64,000 bases of DNA from JADCRZ01 sp037718865 (GCA_037718865.1 JBBJMP010000017.1:1-64000), one strand, 5' to 3'. Numbered from the stretch's first letter, positions 27,024-36,561 are shown. The notes: a model not told the origin generated them from the letters alone. Made by a program: numbers and translations.

Positions 27024-28802
27024 ATGAAAAAATTATATATAGGGATTTTGCTGGGCAGTTTAGTTTTTACAGCCTGTACCAAACTGGATCAGCTGCCGCA
27101 ATCAACCGCTTCACGAGATGCCGTCTTCGGTACGGAAAACGGCCTGAAATTATATACAAATTCCTTCTATGGAATGGGATTTCTTCCCAAAAACTCGCCA
27201 TCCCAGGACGCGATGTCGGATTACCTGGCGGTAAGGGCTGTTCCGGATTTTATCCGGGAGGGAGCTTATGGTGCCAACAACAGTTCCGGATGGACCTGGA
27301 CAGACTTAAGGAATATCAACTATTTTATTCAAAATTGTAATGATCCGGCAGTACCTGCAGCCGTTCGCAATAACTACCTGGGTATCGCGCGCTATTTCAG
27401 GGCCTATTTTTATATGGAAAGGGTCGAACGCTTTGGTAATGTACCCTGGATCGGAAAACCGTTGAATTTAGATGATCCGGCGTTAACAGCTGGTCGTGAT
27501 ACAAGGGAGCTGGTGATGGACTCGGTATTGGCTGATCTCGATTTTGCCTGCGCCAACATTCTAACTGCCAATGATCCAAGCCGTACAACCATTACCAAAT
27601 GGGTGGCTTTTGCATTCAAATCGAGGGTCTGTCTTTTTGAAGGGACCTATAGAAAATACCATACTGAATTGAATTTAATGGGCTCGGCCAACAAATGGCT
27701 GCAGGAGTCCGCCTCAGCTGCCGACCAAATCATCAAAAACGGAGGTTTCTCGATCAACACAGCCGGAGGCCCGGGGGTGTCTTATCGCCAGGTTTTTACC
27801 AGCAATACCCCCTTGGCAAATGAAGTGTTGCAAGCTGCAGTTGCAGACGTCAATCTTGGGGTCTTACAGGACGCGAACTGGTGGTGGACCAGCGGTACTT
27901 ACGGACAAAAAGCGAGCTTTACGCGCACATTCATTAACACTTATCTGAACCTGGACGGTACACCCTTCACCAACAATCCCGCGTATACAACTATGCTTTT
28001 CAAGGACGAGGTAAAAAATCGCGATCTGAGGCTGAAACAAACCATACGTTCACAAGATTATAAGAGGATCAGCAACGGACAACAAGTACCTGCGCCTCCA
28101 GTTTTCTCTTACACATTTACAGGATACCAGCCAATTAAAACGACATTGGACGATGTTAGTTTTGACGCAGGTGCTTTAAACACAAATGCGGTGGTCTTGT
28201 TCCGTTACGCTGAAGTATTATTAAATTATGCAGAAGCAAAAGCGGAGTTGGGCACTCTGACAAATTCGGATTGGTCGCTTACCGTGGGTGCACTAAGAGC
28301 AAGAGCGGGAATTACCGGCGGCTTAACCACGAAACCATCCACTGCTGATCCCTATCTGATGACGAATTATTTTCCGAATATTACGGATCCAACCATACTT
28401 GAAATCAGGAGGGAACGGGGTATTGAATTGTGTTTAGAAGGATTACGTTTCCCGGATATCCTGAGGTGGAAAAGAGGAGAATTGATGGAAAAAGAATGGA
28501 ACGGGTTTTATGTTCCGGCGCTGAATACACCGATGGATTTAAATGAGGATGGTATTTTGGATGTGGCCTTTTACCAGGGAACACGTCCTTCGCCCGCCGT
28601 AAGTGGAGTAACATATGTGGATGTTTCGGCCCGGATTGGCAATGCCGTAAATTCACAATTACTGAAGAACGGTACTTCAGGCGAGCTGATATGGATGAAT
28701 GAAATTCCGAGGAAATGGAACGATCGAAATTACCTCTATCCCATTCCGTTGAATGATTTGCAGCGCAATCCGAACTTGAAACAAAATCCGGGCTGGAATT
28801 AA
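27024..28802 (+). CDS. SusD/RagB-family surface lipoprotein
   Basis: 592 aa. Lipoprotein signal MKKLYIGILLGSLVFTAC with the lipid-bearing Cys at 18. The alpha-helical TPR-like SusD fold is recognisable from NYFIQNCNDPAVPAAVRNNY, FRAYFYMERVERFGNVPW, RYAEVLLNYAEAKAEL and RRERGIELCLEGLRFPDILR. It ends in PNLKQNPGWN, a common SusD C terminus. It caps the SusC barrel on the cell surface and captures the substrate. It lies 52 bp after susC and 28 bp before the phosphodiesterase-type gene, so a three-gene operon is likely. Confidence 0.95.
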   Translation: MKKLYIGILLGSLVFTACTKLDQLPQSTASRDAVFGTENGLKLYTNSFYGMGFLPKNSPSQDAMSDYLAVRAVPDFIREGAYGANNSSGWTWTDLRNINYFIQNCNDPAVPAAVRNNYLGIARYFRAYFYMERVERFGNVPWIGKPLNLDDPALTAGRDTRELVMDSVLADLDFACANILTANDPSRTTITKWVAFAFKSRVCLFEGTYRKYHTELNLMGSANKWLQESASAADQIIKNGGFSINTAGGPGVSYRQVFTSNTPLANEVLQAAVADVNLGVLQDANWWWTSGTYGQKASFTRTFINTYLNLDGTPFTNNPAYTTMLFKDEVKNRDLRLKQTIRSQDYKRISNGQQVPAPPVFSYTFTGYQPIKTTLDDVSFDAGALNTNAVVLFRYAEVLLNYAEAKAELGTLTNSDWSLTVGALRARAGITGGLTTKPSTADPYLMTNYFPNITDPTILEIRRERGIELCLEGLRFPDILRWKRGELMEKEWNGFYVPALNTPMDLNEDGILDVAFYQGTRPSPAVSGVTYVDVSARIGNAVNSQLLKNGTSGELIWMNEIPRKWNDRNYLYPIPLNDLQRNPNLKQNPGWN

Positions 28803-28830
28803 GATGCATAGAACACTAAATTATCAAGAA

Positions 28831-29670
28831 ATGAATTTTCGAATCTGGATGGCTGCGGCTTTCCTTTTCCTTACCGCAGTTAGCACACACGCGCAGAAAA
28901 TCACCATCGGCACCTTTAATGTTCGTTATGACAACCCTAGAGATACGGGCAATTTGTGGGTCGACAGGGCGCCCATAGTGTCCAACCTGATTCGCTTCCA
29001 CGATTTTGATGTACTCGGGATCCAGGAGGGGTTGAAAAATCAACTGGACGATATAGCTACTGCCTTGCCGGAATATGCCCGCTATGGTAAAGGCCGCGAC
29101 GATGGAAAAGATGCCGGTGAACATTCTGCGATCTTTTACAAAAAGGATCGTTTCACCTTATTAAAAAGCGGTGATTTCTGGTTGTCGGAAACCCCGGATA
29201 AACCCGGTAAAGGGTGGGACGCGACATGTTGCAACAGAATTTGTTCCTGGGTTTATCTGGAGGACAAGGTAACAAAAAAGCGATTTTATACTTTCAATGT
29301 ACATTTCGATCACCAAGGGGTAGTGGCCCGCCGGGAAAGCAGCAAGCTAATTCTTGCAAAGATTACGGAAATTGCCGGGCAGGCTCCGGTCCTTTTTACG
29401 GGAGATCTTAATGGTGGAAGAGACAGCGAATGGTACCAGACATTGGCAACATCGGGTTTGTTAACAGATGTATTCACAAAAGTCAAGTTTCCATACGCCA
29501 ACAATTCATCGGCAAACGGTTTCAGGACACCACGTGGCAAAACAGTGATTGACCATATCTTCATGACGAAACAGTTCACAGCGAGCAGGTGGGGAATATT
29601 AACAGACACCTATTTTGGCAAATATCCTTCAGACCATTTTCCTGTTTTAGGAGTAGTCGAACTCCAGTAA
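28831..29670 (+). CDS. Secreted endonuclease/exonuclease/phosphatase-family hydrolase
   Basis: 279 aa from ATG 28831, which gives the signal peptide MNFRIWMAAAFLFLTAVSTH; the frame also opens at 28804. Family motifs are TFNVRYDN (metal-binding Asn), GIQEG (metal-binding Glu), FNVHFDHQG, FTGDLNG (Asp-x-Asn) and the terminal YPSDHFPV with the catalytic Asp-His. Members cleave phosphodiester or phosphomonoester bonds. The location behind SusC/SusD, without any glycoside hydrolase, suggests processing of a phosphorylated or nucleotide-like substrate in the periplasm or at the surface. Substrate identity is inference. Confidence 0.88.
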   Translation: MNFRIWMAAAFLFLTAVSTHAQKITIGTFNVRYDNPRDTGNLWVDRAPIVSNLIRFHDFDVLGIQEGLKNQLDDIATALPEYARYGKGRDDGKDAGEHSAIFYKKDRFTLLKSGDFWLSETPDKPGKGWDATCCNRICSWVYLEDKVTKKRFYTFNVHFDHQGVVARRESSKLILAKITEIAGQAPVLFTGDLNGGRDSEWYQTLATSGLLTDVFTKVKFPYANNSSANGFRTPRGKTVIDHIFMTKQFTASRWGILTDTYFGKYPSDHFPVLGVVELQ

Positions 29671-29862
29671 GAAAAATGGTTTGCGCAACAAATGACTAGG
29701 ATAAAAATAATTATCATCCGCCCTTAATTGAAAATATTAATTTTATATCTTAGGGTCTTTCAGGCATACCAAATACCTACAAAAAGCGCTAATTTTATAA
29801 ATCACCCCGGTGAACTGAACCAAACAAGTTATTTGAAACCCAAGCTGGGCGCCACTCTCCTA

Positions 29863-29889
29863 TTCAGGTTTGAATCCTGACGCGGTCAC
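29863..29889 (+). repeat. Second copy of the 27-bp tRNA-Arg tail (att site)
   Basis: Exact copy of 11835-11861: T-arm plus acceptor strand of the tRNA, ending CGCGGTCAC. No tRNA body precedes it. The two copies enclose 18 kb of mosaic DNA. It is the likely scar of a further integration event at the same tRNA. Confidence 0.7.
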
Positions 29890-29897
29890 AGATAATC

Positions 29898-29924
29898 AAG
29901 CACTTATACAATAGGTGCTTTTTT
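29898..29924 (+). terminator. Rho-independent terminator after the second tRNA tail
   Basis: AAGCACTTAT and ATAGGTGCTT pair around a short loop and are followed by TTTT. Its position relative to the tail is the same as that of the terminator at 11872, but the sequence differs, so it was brought in by another element. Confidence 0.55.
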
Positions 29925-29925
29925 G

Positions 29926-29947
29926 TTTGCATACAATTTGCATACAA
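29926..29947. repeat. Tandem TTTGCATACAA x2 next to the second tRNA tail
   Basis: Two perfect copies (29926-29936, 29937-29947) identical to the pair upstream of the integrase at 11668-11689. No integrase gene follows here, so this is probably the orphaned end of a related element. Confidence 0.5.
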
Positions 29948-29953
29948 ACAAGG

Positions 29954-30300
29954 TTATTTGCCTTTACTTAAATGAAATATTAATCCAATTCCTATTACCA
30001 ATTCTATTGGTGTGACATATGAAACAGGCTCTAACCCATCATTAATATGCCAAGAACTGGAAAATACACCAATCACTGTACCACTTTTACCAAATACAGG
30101 CCCACCACTTGCACCAGGATCAATTTGTATGGAGGTTTGATAACAGGCATTTCTACTAATGGCGAACCTTCTGGAAGATATTTAACCATCTTACCTGTGT
30201 ACGAATTAGGAAACAGTTTAATTGTACTTATGCCATTCAAAACTTCATTTATTGTATTTGGGAAGCCATAAATTCCTAAATTTAGTAAATTTGCTTCCAC
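29954..30300 (-). pseudogene. Trypsin-like serine protease, C-terminal remnant with frameshift
   Basis: One frame (30300 to about 30130) encodes YGFPNTINEVLNGISTIKLF and GKMVKYLPEGSPLVEMPVIKP. Another frame continues with SIQIDPGASGGPVFGKSGTV, IGVFSSSWHINDGLEPVSYV and a stop at 29954. DPGASGGPVF holds the catalytic Ser of chymotrypsin-fold proteases. One base is missing near the PVIKP/SIQID join, a stop precedes the first part, and the His/Asp-bearing N-terminal half is absent. Non-functional. Confidence 0.65.
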
Positions 30301-30364
30301 ATCTTATAAAGCTATGGGCATAAAAATGGCGTTAATGAGTAATACAAATGAAAGTGGTTGTTAT

Positions 30365-30820
30365 TTATTGGCAAATTATTGAAGCATGTCTTGCAGTTTG
30401 TTGCCACTTCCCATTTTTCTTTATCCAAATATTTGTGAAACGTCTTTTATATGTCTGCCCTGCTCTTGCGCCGGGAGTATCGTTTCTTGATACAAAAGTT
30501 TCATGTCCCATTGTAATAATAAAGTTTTTTTGGAACTGTATTCTTTCAATAATTCTTTCAAAAGAACTATAGTTAATCATGCCTGCTTTTTGGGTTAGCA
30601 AAACAGAATCCCGGTTTCCAGAAATATCATTTCTTGGATTGTTAACCAAAAACTCAGGTGCCCAAACTTGTTTGAGCCTATTTGTGTCTGCATTTAAAAT
30701 TGCAGTCACTACAATTTGTTCCAATCTTCGAATTTCAGCTTCAGATTTAGAGTTGTCCTGTGCATTGGTCGCAAGTACAGTAGTAATAGTAAATGCGCTT
30801 AAAAAAACAAACTTTGTCAT
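30365..30820 (-). CDS. Secreted SnoaL/DUF4440-like (NTF2-fold) protein
   Basis: 151 aa. Signal peptide MTKFVFLSAFTITTVLATNA. The mature part, IRRLEQIVVTAILNADTNRL followed by APEFLVNNPRNDI and KRRFTNIWIKKNGKWQQTAR, is the usual one-domain DUF4440 cone fold. These proteins may bind or isomerise small molecules; the precise function is not predictable. It sits alone among decayed genes, looks intact, and ends ARHASIICQ. Confidence 0.75.
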   Translation of the reverse strand: MTKFVFLSAFTITTVLATNAQDNSKSEAEIRRLEQIVVTAILNADTNRLKQVWAPEFLVNNPRNDISGNRDSVLLTQKAGMINYSSFERIIERIQFQKNFIITMGHETFVSRNDTPGARAGQTYKRRFTNIWIKKNGKWQQTARHASIICQ

Positions 30821-31018
30821 ACTGCATTATTTTATTTAATTATATGCAATAATAAGATGAAATAAATTGTTGGGCTGCCAGTGGTTTTGATCAGTGTCGC
30901 AGTAATTGCCCATTCCTGACCTGAACACCTCCTTCCTGTACATTGCCTGCCTTTTGGGAGAAGATGGCAGTAAGGGGGCTTATAATAGGGTTGCTGGTGG
31001 TTTTATCTACTCATCAGC

Positions 31019-31162
31019 TTACAATTCATTTGGAAGTAGGAATTGGCCGCAATCTTTATACGGAACCAGGTGAAGCCCTGTAAGATCCTCTCTTATTGAT
31101 TGAAATCTTTCTAAGATTATATCAGCATCAGGTGACTGAAAATATACCTTGCGAAGTTTCAT
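31019..31162 (-). CDS. Small hypothetical protein or gene fragment (47 aa)
   Basis: ATG 31162 opens MKLRKVYFQSPDADIILERF, followed by QSIREDLTGLHLVPYKDCGQ and FLLPNEL, then a stop. The composition is protein-like and the start is clean. No family recognised. It may be the beginning of a longer, truncated gene. Confidence 0.35.
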   Translation of the reverse strand: MKLRKVYFQSPDADIILERFQSIREDLTGLHLVPYKDCGQFLLPNEL

Positions 31163-31407
31163 TGTTTCAATAAGTAAGCGGTCTACTTATCTATTGAAGA
31201 AAGGAAATGAATACCCTATTACAACCAAAACATTTTCAGGCGTTAACGTATTGTTTAATTGACCAGTGAAATGAAAATATTTACTATAGGTTTTAGCTTT
31301 AATGTGTGCATTTCCATTGAGTTCAAGCAGACTCGCTGTATTATTATCACACACATAACACAGTTTTTTCAAAAGGCTAAAATTTTTAAGGCCACAACAA
31401 AAATAAT

Positions 31408-32158
31408 ATGAAAATAGTAGTAATCGGCGGTAGTGGATTGGTTGGTTCAAAAGTCGTAACCAAGCTTCGCAAGCTGGGTCACGAGGTCATCGCTGCTTCA
31501 CCACAAGTGGCATCAATACCATCACAGGTGAAGGACTGGTAAAAGCATTAGAAATGCACAGGTGGTGGTTGATTTAGCGAACTCACCACACCATCATTTG
31601 AAGACAGTGCGGTCATGAAGTTCTTCGAAACGGCAGGGAAAAAGTTATTTCCTGTTGAGGTTTTCAGCGGAGTGAAACACCACATTGCTTTTTCAGTGGT
31701 AGGCACTGACCCGCTTTCTGAAATTGGTTATTTCAGGGCAAAGTCAGTACAGGAAAGATTGATCAGGGAATCCGGCATACCCTATAGCATAGTTCATTCA
31801 ACACAGCTTTTTGAGTTCCTAGGCAGCATAGCACAATCGGCCACCGCTAGTGACAGTATCCCTGTCACCTGCCATGTTTCAGCCGATCGCATCAGACGAT
31901 CCGGCTGCTGTGATGGTGAATGTTGCAACAGGTGATCCGCTCAATGGCATAATCGAGATTGCCGGTCCTGAACGACTGGGTATGGACGTGTTCGTTAAAC
32001 GCAATTTAAACAAAATGCAGGATCCGCGTAAAGTGATTACGGATGTACACGCAAAATACTCTGGTGCGGAGTTAAATGATAAAATGCTGGTGCCTGGTAA
32101 AAATCCACGCATCGGATCCATCGATTTTGAAACATGGTTCAAGGGAATTCAATTTTAA
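31408..32158 (+). pseudogene. NmrA-like/SDR NAD(P)-binding oxidoreductase with multiple frameshifts
   Basis: It begins MKIVVIGGSGLVGSKVVTKL, the Rossmann GxxGxxG start of atypical short-chain dehydrogenases. At least four indels were read: in AASP/SSGIN (about 31502), in ALENAQVVV (about 31550), an insertion around 31590, and near 31858 where the frame moves to PAMFQPIASDDPAAVMVNVA. Pieced together, the protein would be about 250 aa and end FETWFKGIQF. Thus a once normal gene is now dead. Confidence 0.8.
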
Positions 32159-32339
32159 ATGTATTACTCCAATTTATTTTCTAACTCTACAATAGTACCT
32201 TTCATACATGATCGGCTTGAATACAAGAACTGTTGTTTTTAAATTACGTCAGTGCAATTACTAATTAAAATTTTTATGTATCCACTTGATAAATCCTACC
32301 ATGATTGAGAAGATTGCATTAACTGATGTGAATTCCATG

Positions 32340-33176
32340 ATGGTCCATCTCATCGACGGCACCTATGAACTATTCCGGCACTTCTACGGCCAGCGTATAT
32401 ACAACAAGGGCAAGGACAAACCATTCGGAGCCGCGGTTGGTGTACTAAACGGAGTATTGGAAATGATCGAAGAAGGCGCAACCCACCTGGGTGTGGCGAC
32501 GGATCACATTATCGAATCATTTCGGAACGAGCTCTGGCCCGACTATAAAACCGGAGAAGGGATCGATCCGGCGCTGCTTGCTCAATTTCATCCAATGGAA
32601 GAAGCATTAGCGTCGATGGGTGTTACCGTGTGGCCGATGATTGAGCTAGAAGCGGATGATGCACTAGCCTCTGCAGCGCACCTGGCTGCCGCCGATCCTC
32701 GCGTTATGAAAATATGTATCTGGACACCGGACAAAGACCTCGCACAATGCGTACGTGAAGATCGTGTCGTGCAGGTTGATCGCAGAGCCGGAGTCATTAG
32801 AGACGCAAACGCCGTGCGTAAAAAGTTTGGCGTGAGTCCAATACTTATCCCGGATTTTCTCGCGCTCGTCGGTGATAGCGCGGATGGTTATCCAGGCATC
32901 TCAGGCATTGGGAAGACTGGTGCAGCTAGGCTGCTGAACCAATACGGGCCAATCGAGGGCTTCCCGGAAAAGCTGCTGATGGGACTAAGTGAACAAGCAT
33001 TGCTGTTCAAACGCCTTGCCACTTTACGAACCGATGCACTGCTTTTTAGTGATGTCAACCAACTGCGATGGCGCGGGCCTACTTCACTTTTCGGCGAGCT
33101 CACTACAAAAATGAGTGAGCCGGGGTTATTCGCTCGAGCGAACGCCATCGCTGCAAAACTTACTCAGTCAAAATAG
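32340..33176 (+). CDS. Stand-alone 5'-3' exonuclease (PolI N-terminal domain family)
   Basis: 278 aa from ATG 32340 (MVHLIDGTYELFRHFYG); upstream in-frame starts (32301, TTG 32286) would add residues not usual in the family. The Asp ladder that binds metal is visible: HLIDGTYE, ELEADDALASAA, WTPDKDLAQC and LVGDSADGYPGISGIGKTGA, the last being the helix-hairpin-helix/5'-3' exonuclease C region. There is no polymerase domain, so it is a separate flap-type nuclease, possibly in repair or RNA-primer removal. The codon use is more G+C-rich than in flanking decayed genes, consistent with transfer. No operon partners. Confidence 0.85.
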   Translation: MVHLIDGTYELFRHFYGQRIYNKGKDKPFGAAVGVLNGVLEMIEEGATHLGVATDHIIESFRNELWPDYKTGEGIDPALLAQFHPMEEALASMGVTVWPMIELEADDALASAAHLAAADPRVMKICIWTPDKDLAQCVREDRVVQVDRRAGVIRDANAVRKKFGVSPILIPDFLALVGDSADGYPGISGIGKTGAARLLNQYGPIEGFPEKLLMGLSEQALLFKRLATLRTDALLFSDVNQLRWRGPTSLFGELTTKMSEPGLFARANAIAAKLTQSK

Positions 33177-33476
33177 TAATATAGTAACGTCTCCTTTCCC
33201 GAAGGAAAGACCTTTGCACATCTTCATTTTCGCATAAGCATTCCAAATCACCGAAAAACTCACGTGTGTACATAAAGTTAGAAAAAAATAAGTTTCATAC
33301 GGCGGCTTTTGACACGAAGTCCTTGTTTTTTTCGGGTGCGGATCTGGAGTTGTGTTTTTTGTTGGCGACATTTATTTTCGTAACAGGTATACATCTAATA
33401 TTTTGGGTAAAACCGGCTGTCCGGGAAATTATTTACTTAACCAATTAGGGATGTTTCAGTGTGGTAACTCAAAAAG
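33177..33476. other. Spacer without recognisable feature
   Basis: Only short frames on both strands and no family-like peptides; A+T-rich with several T/A runs. It separates the exonuclease gene from the end of the convergent exostosin pseudogene. Confidence 0.5.
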
Positions 33477-34461
33477 CTAATTCCGAAATGCAGAACCTAA
33501 AACCATTTTTAAGTTGTTTTTTTTATACCTGAGAAAGTTTATAAAATGATGTGGATGACTAAGAAATTGCAGGTGCTCCGTCAACGAGTCTGTAAAAGAA
33601 TAATTATGCGTCACCAACCCCAAGGCAGAAGTAGCAATTTGTTGTAATGAGGCTTCCGGGAAAAAAAAACTTCCCAATCTTTTCTCGCACTTTTACCCAT
33701 CTCAACAGCTTCCCCTTTTCTTTCATTAAGAATTTCAGGTATTTGGTGAATTTTAGACTGTGGAATAGTTATAGAAAATTTATCCCAATCAATGTTAGAT
33801 ATCTTTATCCAGGAATCTGAAATAATTACCGGGACGCGACCGAGCTGCATAGCCTCAAATAATCTATAAGTACATGGGCCGATTCCACGAGGGCAGAGTA
33901 TAAAAAAACTTTCATTCATTACTTCATAATAGCTCTGTTCAAAAATCAACCTTTTATTGCTATTCATTTCCCATGCATGACATCCGGTAGTATTCTTAAT
34001 AAATGCATTTCTTGGATGATCCATTCTGAATATTGCACTTCTAACAGAATGCGTTATCGCTCCGATAAAACTGTATAAATACTGACAATTATCTTTGTAA
34101 GTTACAATGGCATTATTAATGGTTTCATTCTCCTGACATCGGGCAATATAGTGTGCAGTTTTCTTGTGTTTAGGATTGTATTGCCATAATTCTATGGAAG
34201 GCGATATTGTCGGTAATGGAATGATGGACAAATCTGCGTCATGATAGAGCACGCATTTCCTTTTATATTCTTTATATATGTTATTACGAAATACACGTCG
34301 AAAGTAAGGATCATTTGTTGGATGCGATTCCACAAAAATGATTACATCAGCATCCCCTGGATCATCAGTGCAGATGGGTTCTCCTGAAACGTTTTTTGAT
34401 GCTAACAAATGACAGGGACTGTGATTGCCATAATTGTATGCAGAAGTAAGAAAAACTTCAT
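33477..34461 (-). pseudogene. Exostosin-family (GT47-like) glycosyltransferase with two one-base frame breaks
   Basis: The core (CTDDPGDADVIIFVESHPTN, LYHDADLSIIPLPTISPSIE, FFILCPRGIGPCTYRLFEAM and QLGRVPVIISDSW) is the exostosin fold of GT47 enzymes, which transfer sugars from nucleotide donors. The frame continues upstream as VFLTSAYNYGNHSPCHLLAS, but its ATG (34461, MKFF...) is one base out of phase. Near 33665 a run of nine T, coding strand, shifts the end: with ten T the protein would continue FFPEASLQQIATSALGLVTH to 33477. Either two real mutations or two homopolymer-type errors. Confidence 0.75.
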
Positions 34462-34950
34462 AATATAACTAAGATAAAGTCTGTCACTAAACGTACACAA
34501 TAATTAAAGTGTATCTTATCCGTTTATCAAACCTTGTTCATCGCTAAAAATGTCAAGTGCTAACCGTAAAATACATAATAAAACATTTAGTTACAGTGTT
34601 TTTTTCCTAAGGTTTACTGTTGAATTTGAACATGCAGTTGGTCGGTTGGTCCAAAGAGAAAAAGTGAAGATTATTTTAGTAATGTATCAAGCGGTCTAAC
34701 TTAATAGCTTTTCAGAGCCAAAAACCTATCCCAGACAACTTTATGACCTAAAAGAACTTTTGCCATGTCTTAGGCCTTTGATCCGGGGTTTATGTGCTAT
34801 CTTTCTGCTGCTGCTTTGCTCCTGCCAGCAGGCGGTTTCGGATAGGTGCTTGTATCCTTTATCCTGGAACCGAGCCTTGGACTTGCACAGTGGCAACGAT
34901 TAGGCTATTAAAATATTAAGGACATTACTTACCAAACATCAAAACACTAT
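34462..34950. other. Spacer with a possible truncated lipoprotein start
   Basis: Mostly featureless. At 34778-34903 a plus-strand frame from TTG encodes IRGLCAIFLLLLCSCQQAVS and stops after 41 residues. LLCSC is a good lipobox, so this may be the leader of a lost lipoprotein gene. The GH20 gene starts 47 bp later. Confidence 0.3.
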
Positions 34951-36561
34951 ATGAATTCCCAAATTAAAATTTTATTGATCGTTGTATTTATGGCCGCAAT
35001 GGCATCTTGCAGAAGTCCGGAAACCAGAAGTAAAAGTTCGATGTCAAACCTTATCCCGAAACCTGTATCAGTAGTGGCTACAGACGATGTTTTTACCCTG
35101 ACAAGTGAAACGGGGATTTATGTGCAGGGTCAGTCAGAAGAAGACTTGCATGTAGGGCAATGGCTAGCTGATCAACTAAAACCAGCAACCGGCTTCGACA
35201 ATAAAGTTTCTTCATCCCAAGAAACGCCCAAAGCCGGTAATATCTATTTGATTAATTCGGCAAATGATTCGGCCTTAGGAAATGAAGGTTACGAACTAAC
35301 CATTACAAAAGACATTGTTAAAATAGCTGCGAATAAACCGGCAGGATGGTTTTATGGTATGCAAACAATAAGGCAGTTACTACCTGAAAATGCAGAACTG
35401 TCTTCCATTCAACAAGGCCCCTGGGAAATCCCAACGGGTACCATACGCGATTACCCGGAGTATGCCTACCGTGGAAGCATGCTTGATGTGGCACGACATT
35501 TTTTTAGCGTTGATGATGTAAAGCGTTATATAGATTTGATCGCTACTTATAAACTGAATGTGCTGCACCTGCATTTGTCAGACGACCAGGGCTGGCGCAT
35601 AGAAATAAAATCATGGCCCAACCTTACAACAATAGGCGGAAGCACGCAGGTTGGCGGTGGTAAAGGCGGTTTCTATACACAGGAGCAATATAAGGATATC
35701 GTAAAATACGCACAGGACCGATTCATTACTGTCATTCCCGAAATTGATATGCCTGGCCATACCAATGCAGCGCTCGCATCTTATAAGGAGCTCCACAGCA
35801 GCGAGGTTACTGCCGGTTCATTGCAGGCTAATCCTGAACGGTCCAGGAAAGATACCGCTATTAATCTCTACACTGGAACCGAAGTAGGCTTCAGCACGTT
35901 GCGTACGCACAAAGCAATTACGTATAAATTTGTTGACGATGTGATACGTGAACTTGCGGAAATTACCCCCGGCCCGTGGATACATATTGGTGGCGATGAA
36001 AGCCATTCGACAAGTAAAGAAGATTATATTCCATTTGTTTCCCGTGTGCAGGAAATTGTAATAGCGCATGGCAAGCAGGTGATCGGCTGGGATGAAATAG
36101 CACTTTCAACGATACAACCCAACACAGTTGCACAGTTTTGGGCCGATGCAGAAAATTCAAAACAAGCCGTAATAAAAGGTGCAAAGATCATTATGTCGCC
36201 AGCTAAAAAAGCCTACCTCGATATGCAATACGATTCCACTACAAGATTAGGCTTGCACTGGGCAGCATATATTGAAGTTGACAGCGCTTATATTTGGGAT
36301 CCAGCCAACTATGCTGATGGCATTACCCGTAAAGATATTCTTGGTGTGGAAGCTGCTCTATGGTCAGAAACGATCACCAATATGGACGATATAGAATACA
36401 TGGCCTTCCCGCGTTTGCCAGGCTATGCAGAGATAAGCTGGTCGCCGGTTACAGGGCGTAGCTGGAATGAATACAAAGTGCGTTTAGGCCACCAGGCCGC
36501 ACGTTTTAAAGCGATGCGAATCAATTATTATAAATCCAAACTTGTGCACTGGACCGAATAA
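34951..36561 (+). CDS. GH20 beta-N-acetylhexosaminidase lipoprotein
   Basis: 536 aa. Lipoprotein signal MNSQIKILLIVVFMAAMASC (Cys 20). A GH20b-like domain covers about 36-160, then the TIM-barrel catalytic domain: RGSMLDVARHFFSVDDVKRY, LNVLHLHLSDDQGWRIEIKS, PEIDMPGHTNAAL and the active site HIGGDES with Asp349-Glu350, which stabilise the oxazolinium intermediate and act as acid/base. WDEI and FWADAEN further on line the sugar pocket. It releases terminal GlcNAc/GalNAc from glycans or chitooligosaccharides in the periplasm or at the surface. Complete and isolated from any SusCD pair. Confidence 0.94.
   Translation: MNSQIKILLIVVFMAAMASCRSPETRSKSSMSNLIPKPVSVVATDDVFTLTSETGIYVQGQSEEDLHVGQWLADQLKPATGFDNKVSSSQETPKAGNIYLINSANDSALGNEGYELTITKDIVKIAANKPAGWFYGMQTIRQLLPENAELSSIQQGPWEIPTGTIRDYPEYAYRGSMLDVARHFFSVDDVKRYIDLIATYKLNVLHLHLSDDQGWRIEIKSWPNLTTIGGSTQVGGGKGGFYTQEQYKDIVKYAQDRFITVIPEIDMPGHTNAALASYKELHSSEVTAGSLQANPERSRKDTAINLYTGTEVGFSTLRTHKAITYKFVDDVIRELAEITPGPWIHIGGDESHSTSKEDYIPFVSRVQEIVIAHGKQVIGWDEIALSTIQPNTVAQFWADAENSKQAVIKGAKIIMSPAKKAYLDMQYDSTTRLGLHWAAYIEVDSAYIWDPANYADGITRKDILGVEAALWSETITNMDDIEYMAFPRLPGYAEISWSPVTGRSWNEYKVRLGHQAARFKAMRINYYKSKLVHWTE

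Noticed and set aside
11862..29862. A single 18-kb integrative element bounded by the two tRNA tails
   Set aside because: No intact integrase or replication module is inside, and the content is a mix of IS, intron, phage and host-like genes; a stack of events fits better, though one original element cannot be excluded.
31187..31450. 87-aa minus-strand ORF
   Set aside because: It overlaps the start of the NmrA-like gene in antisense and has no domain or signal.
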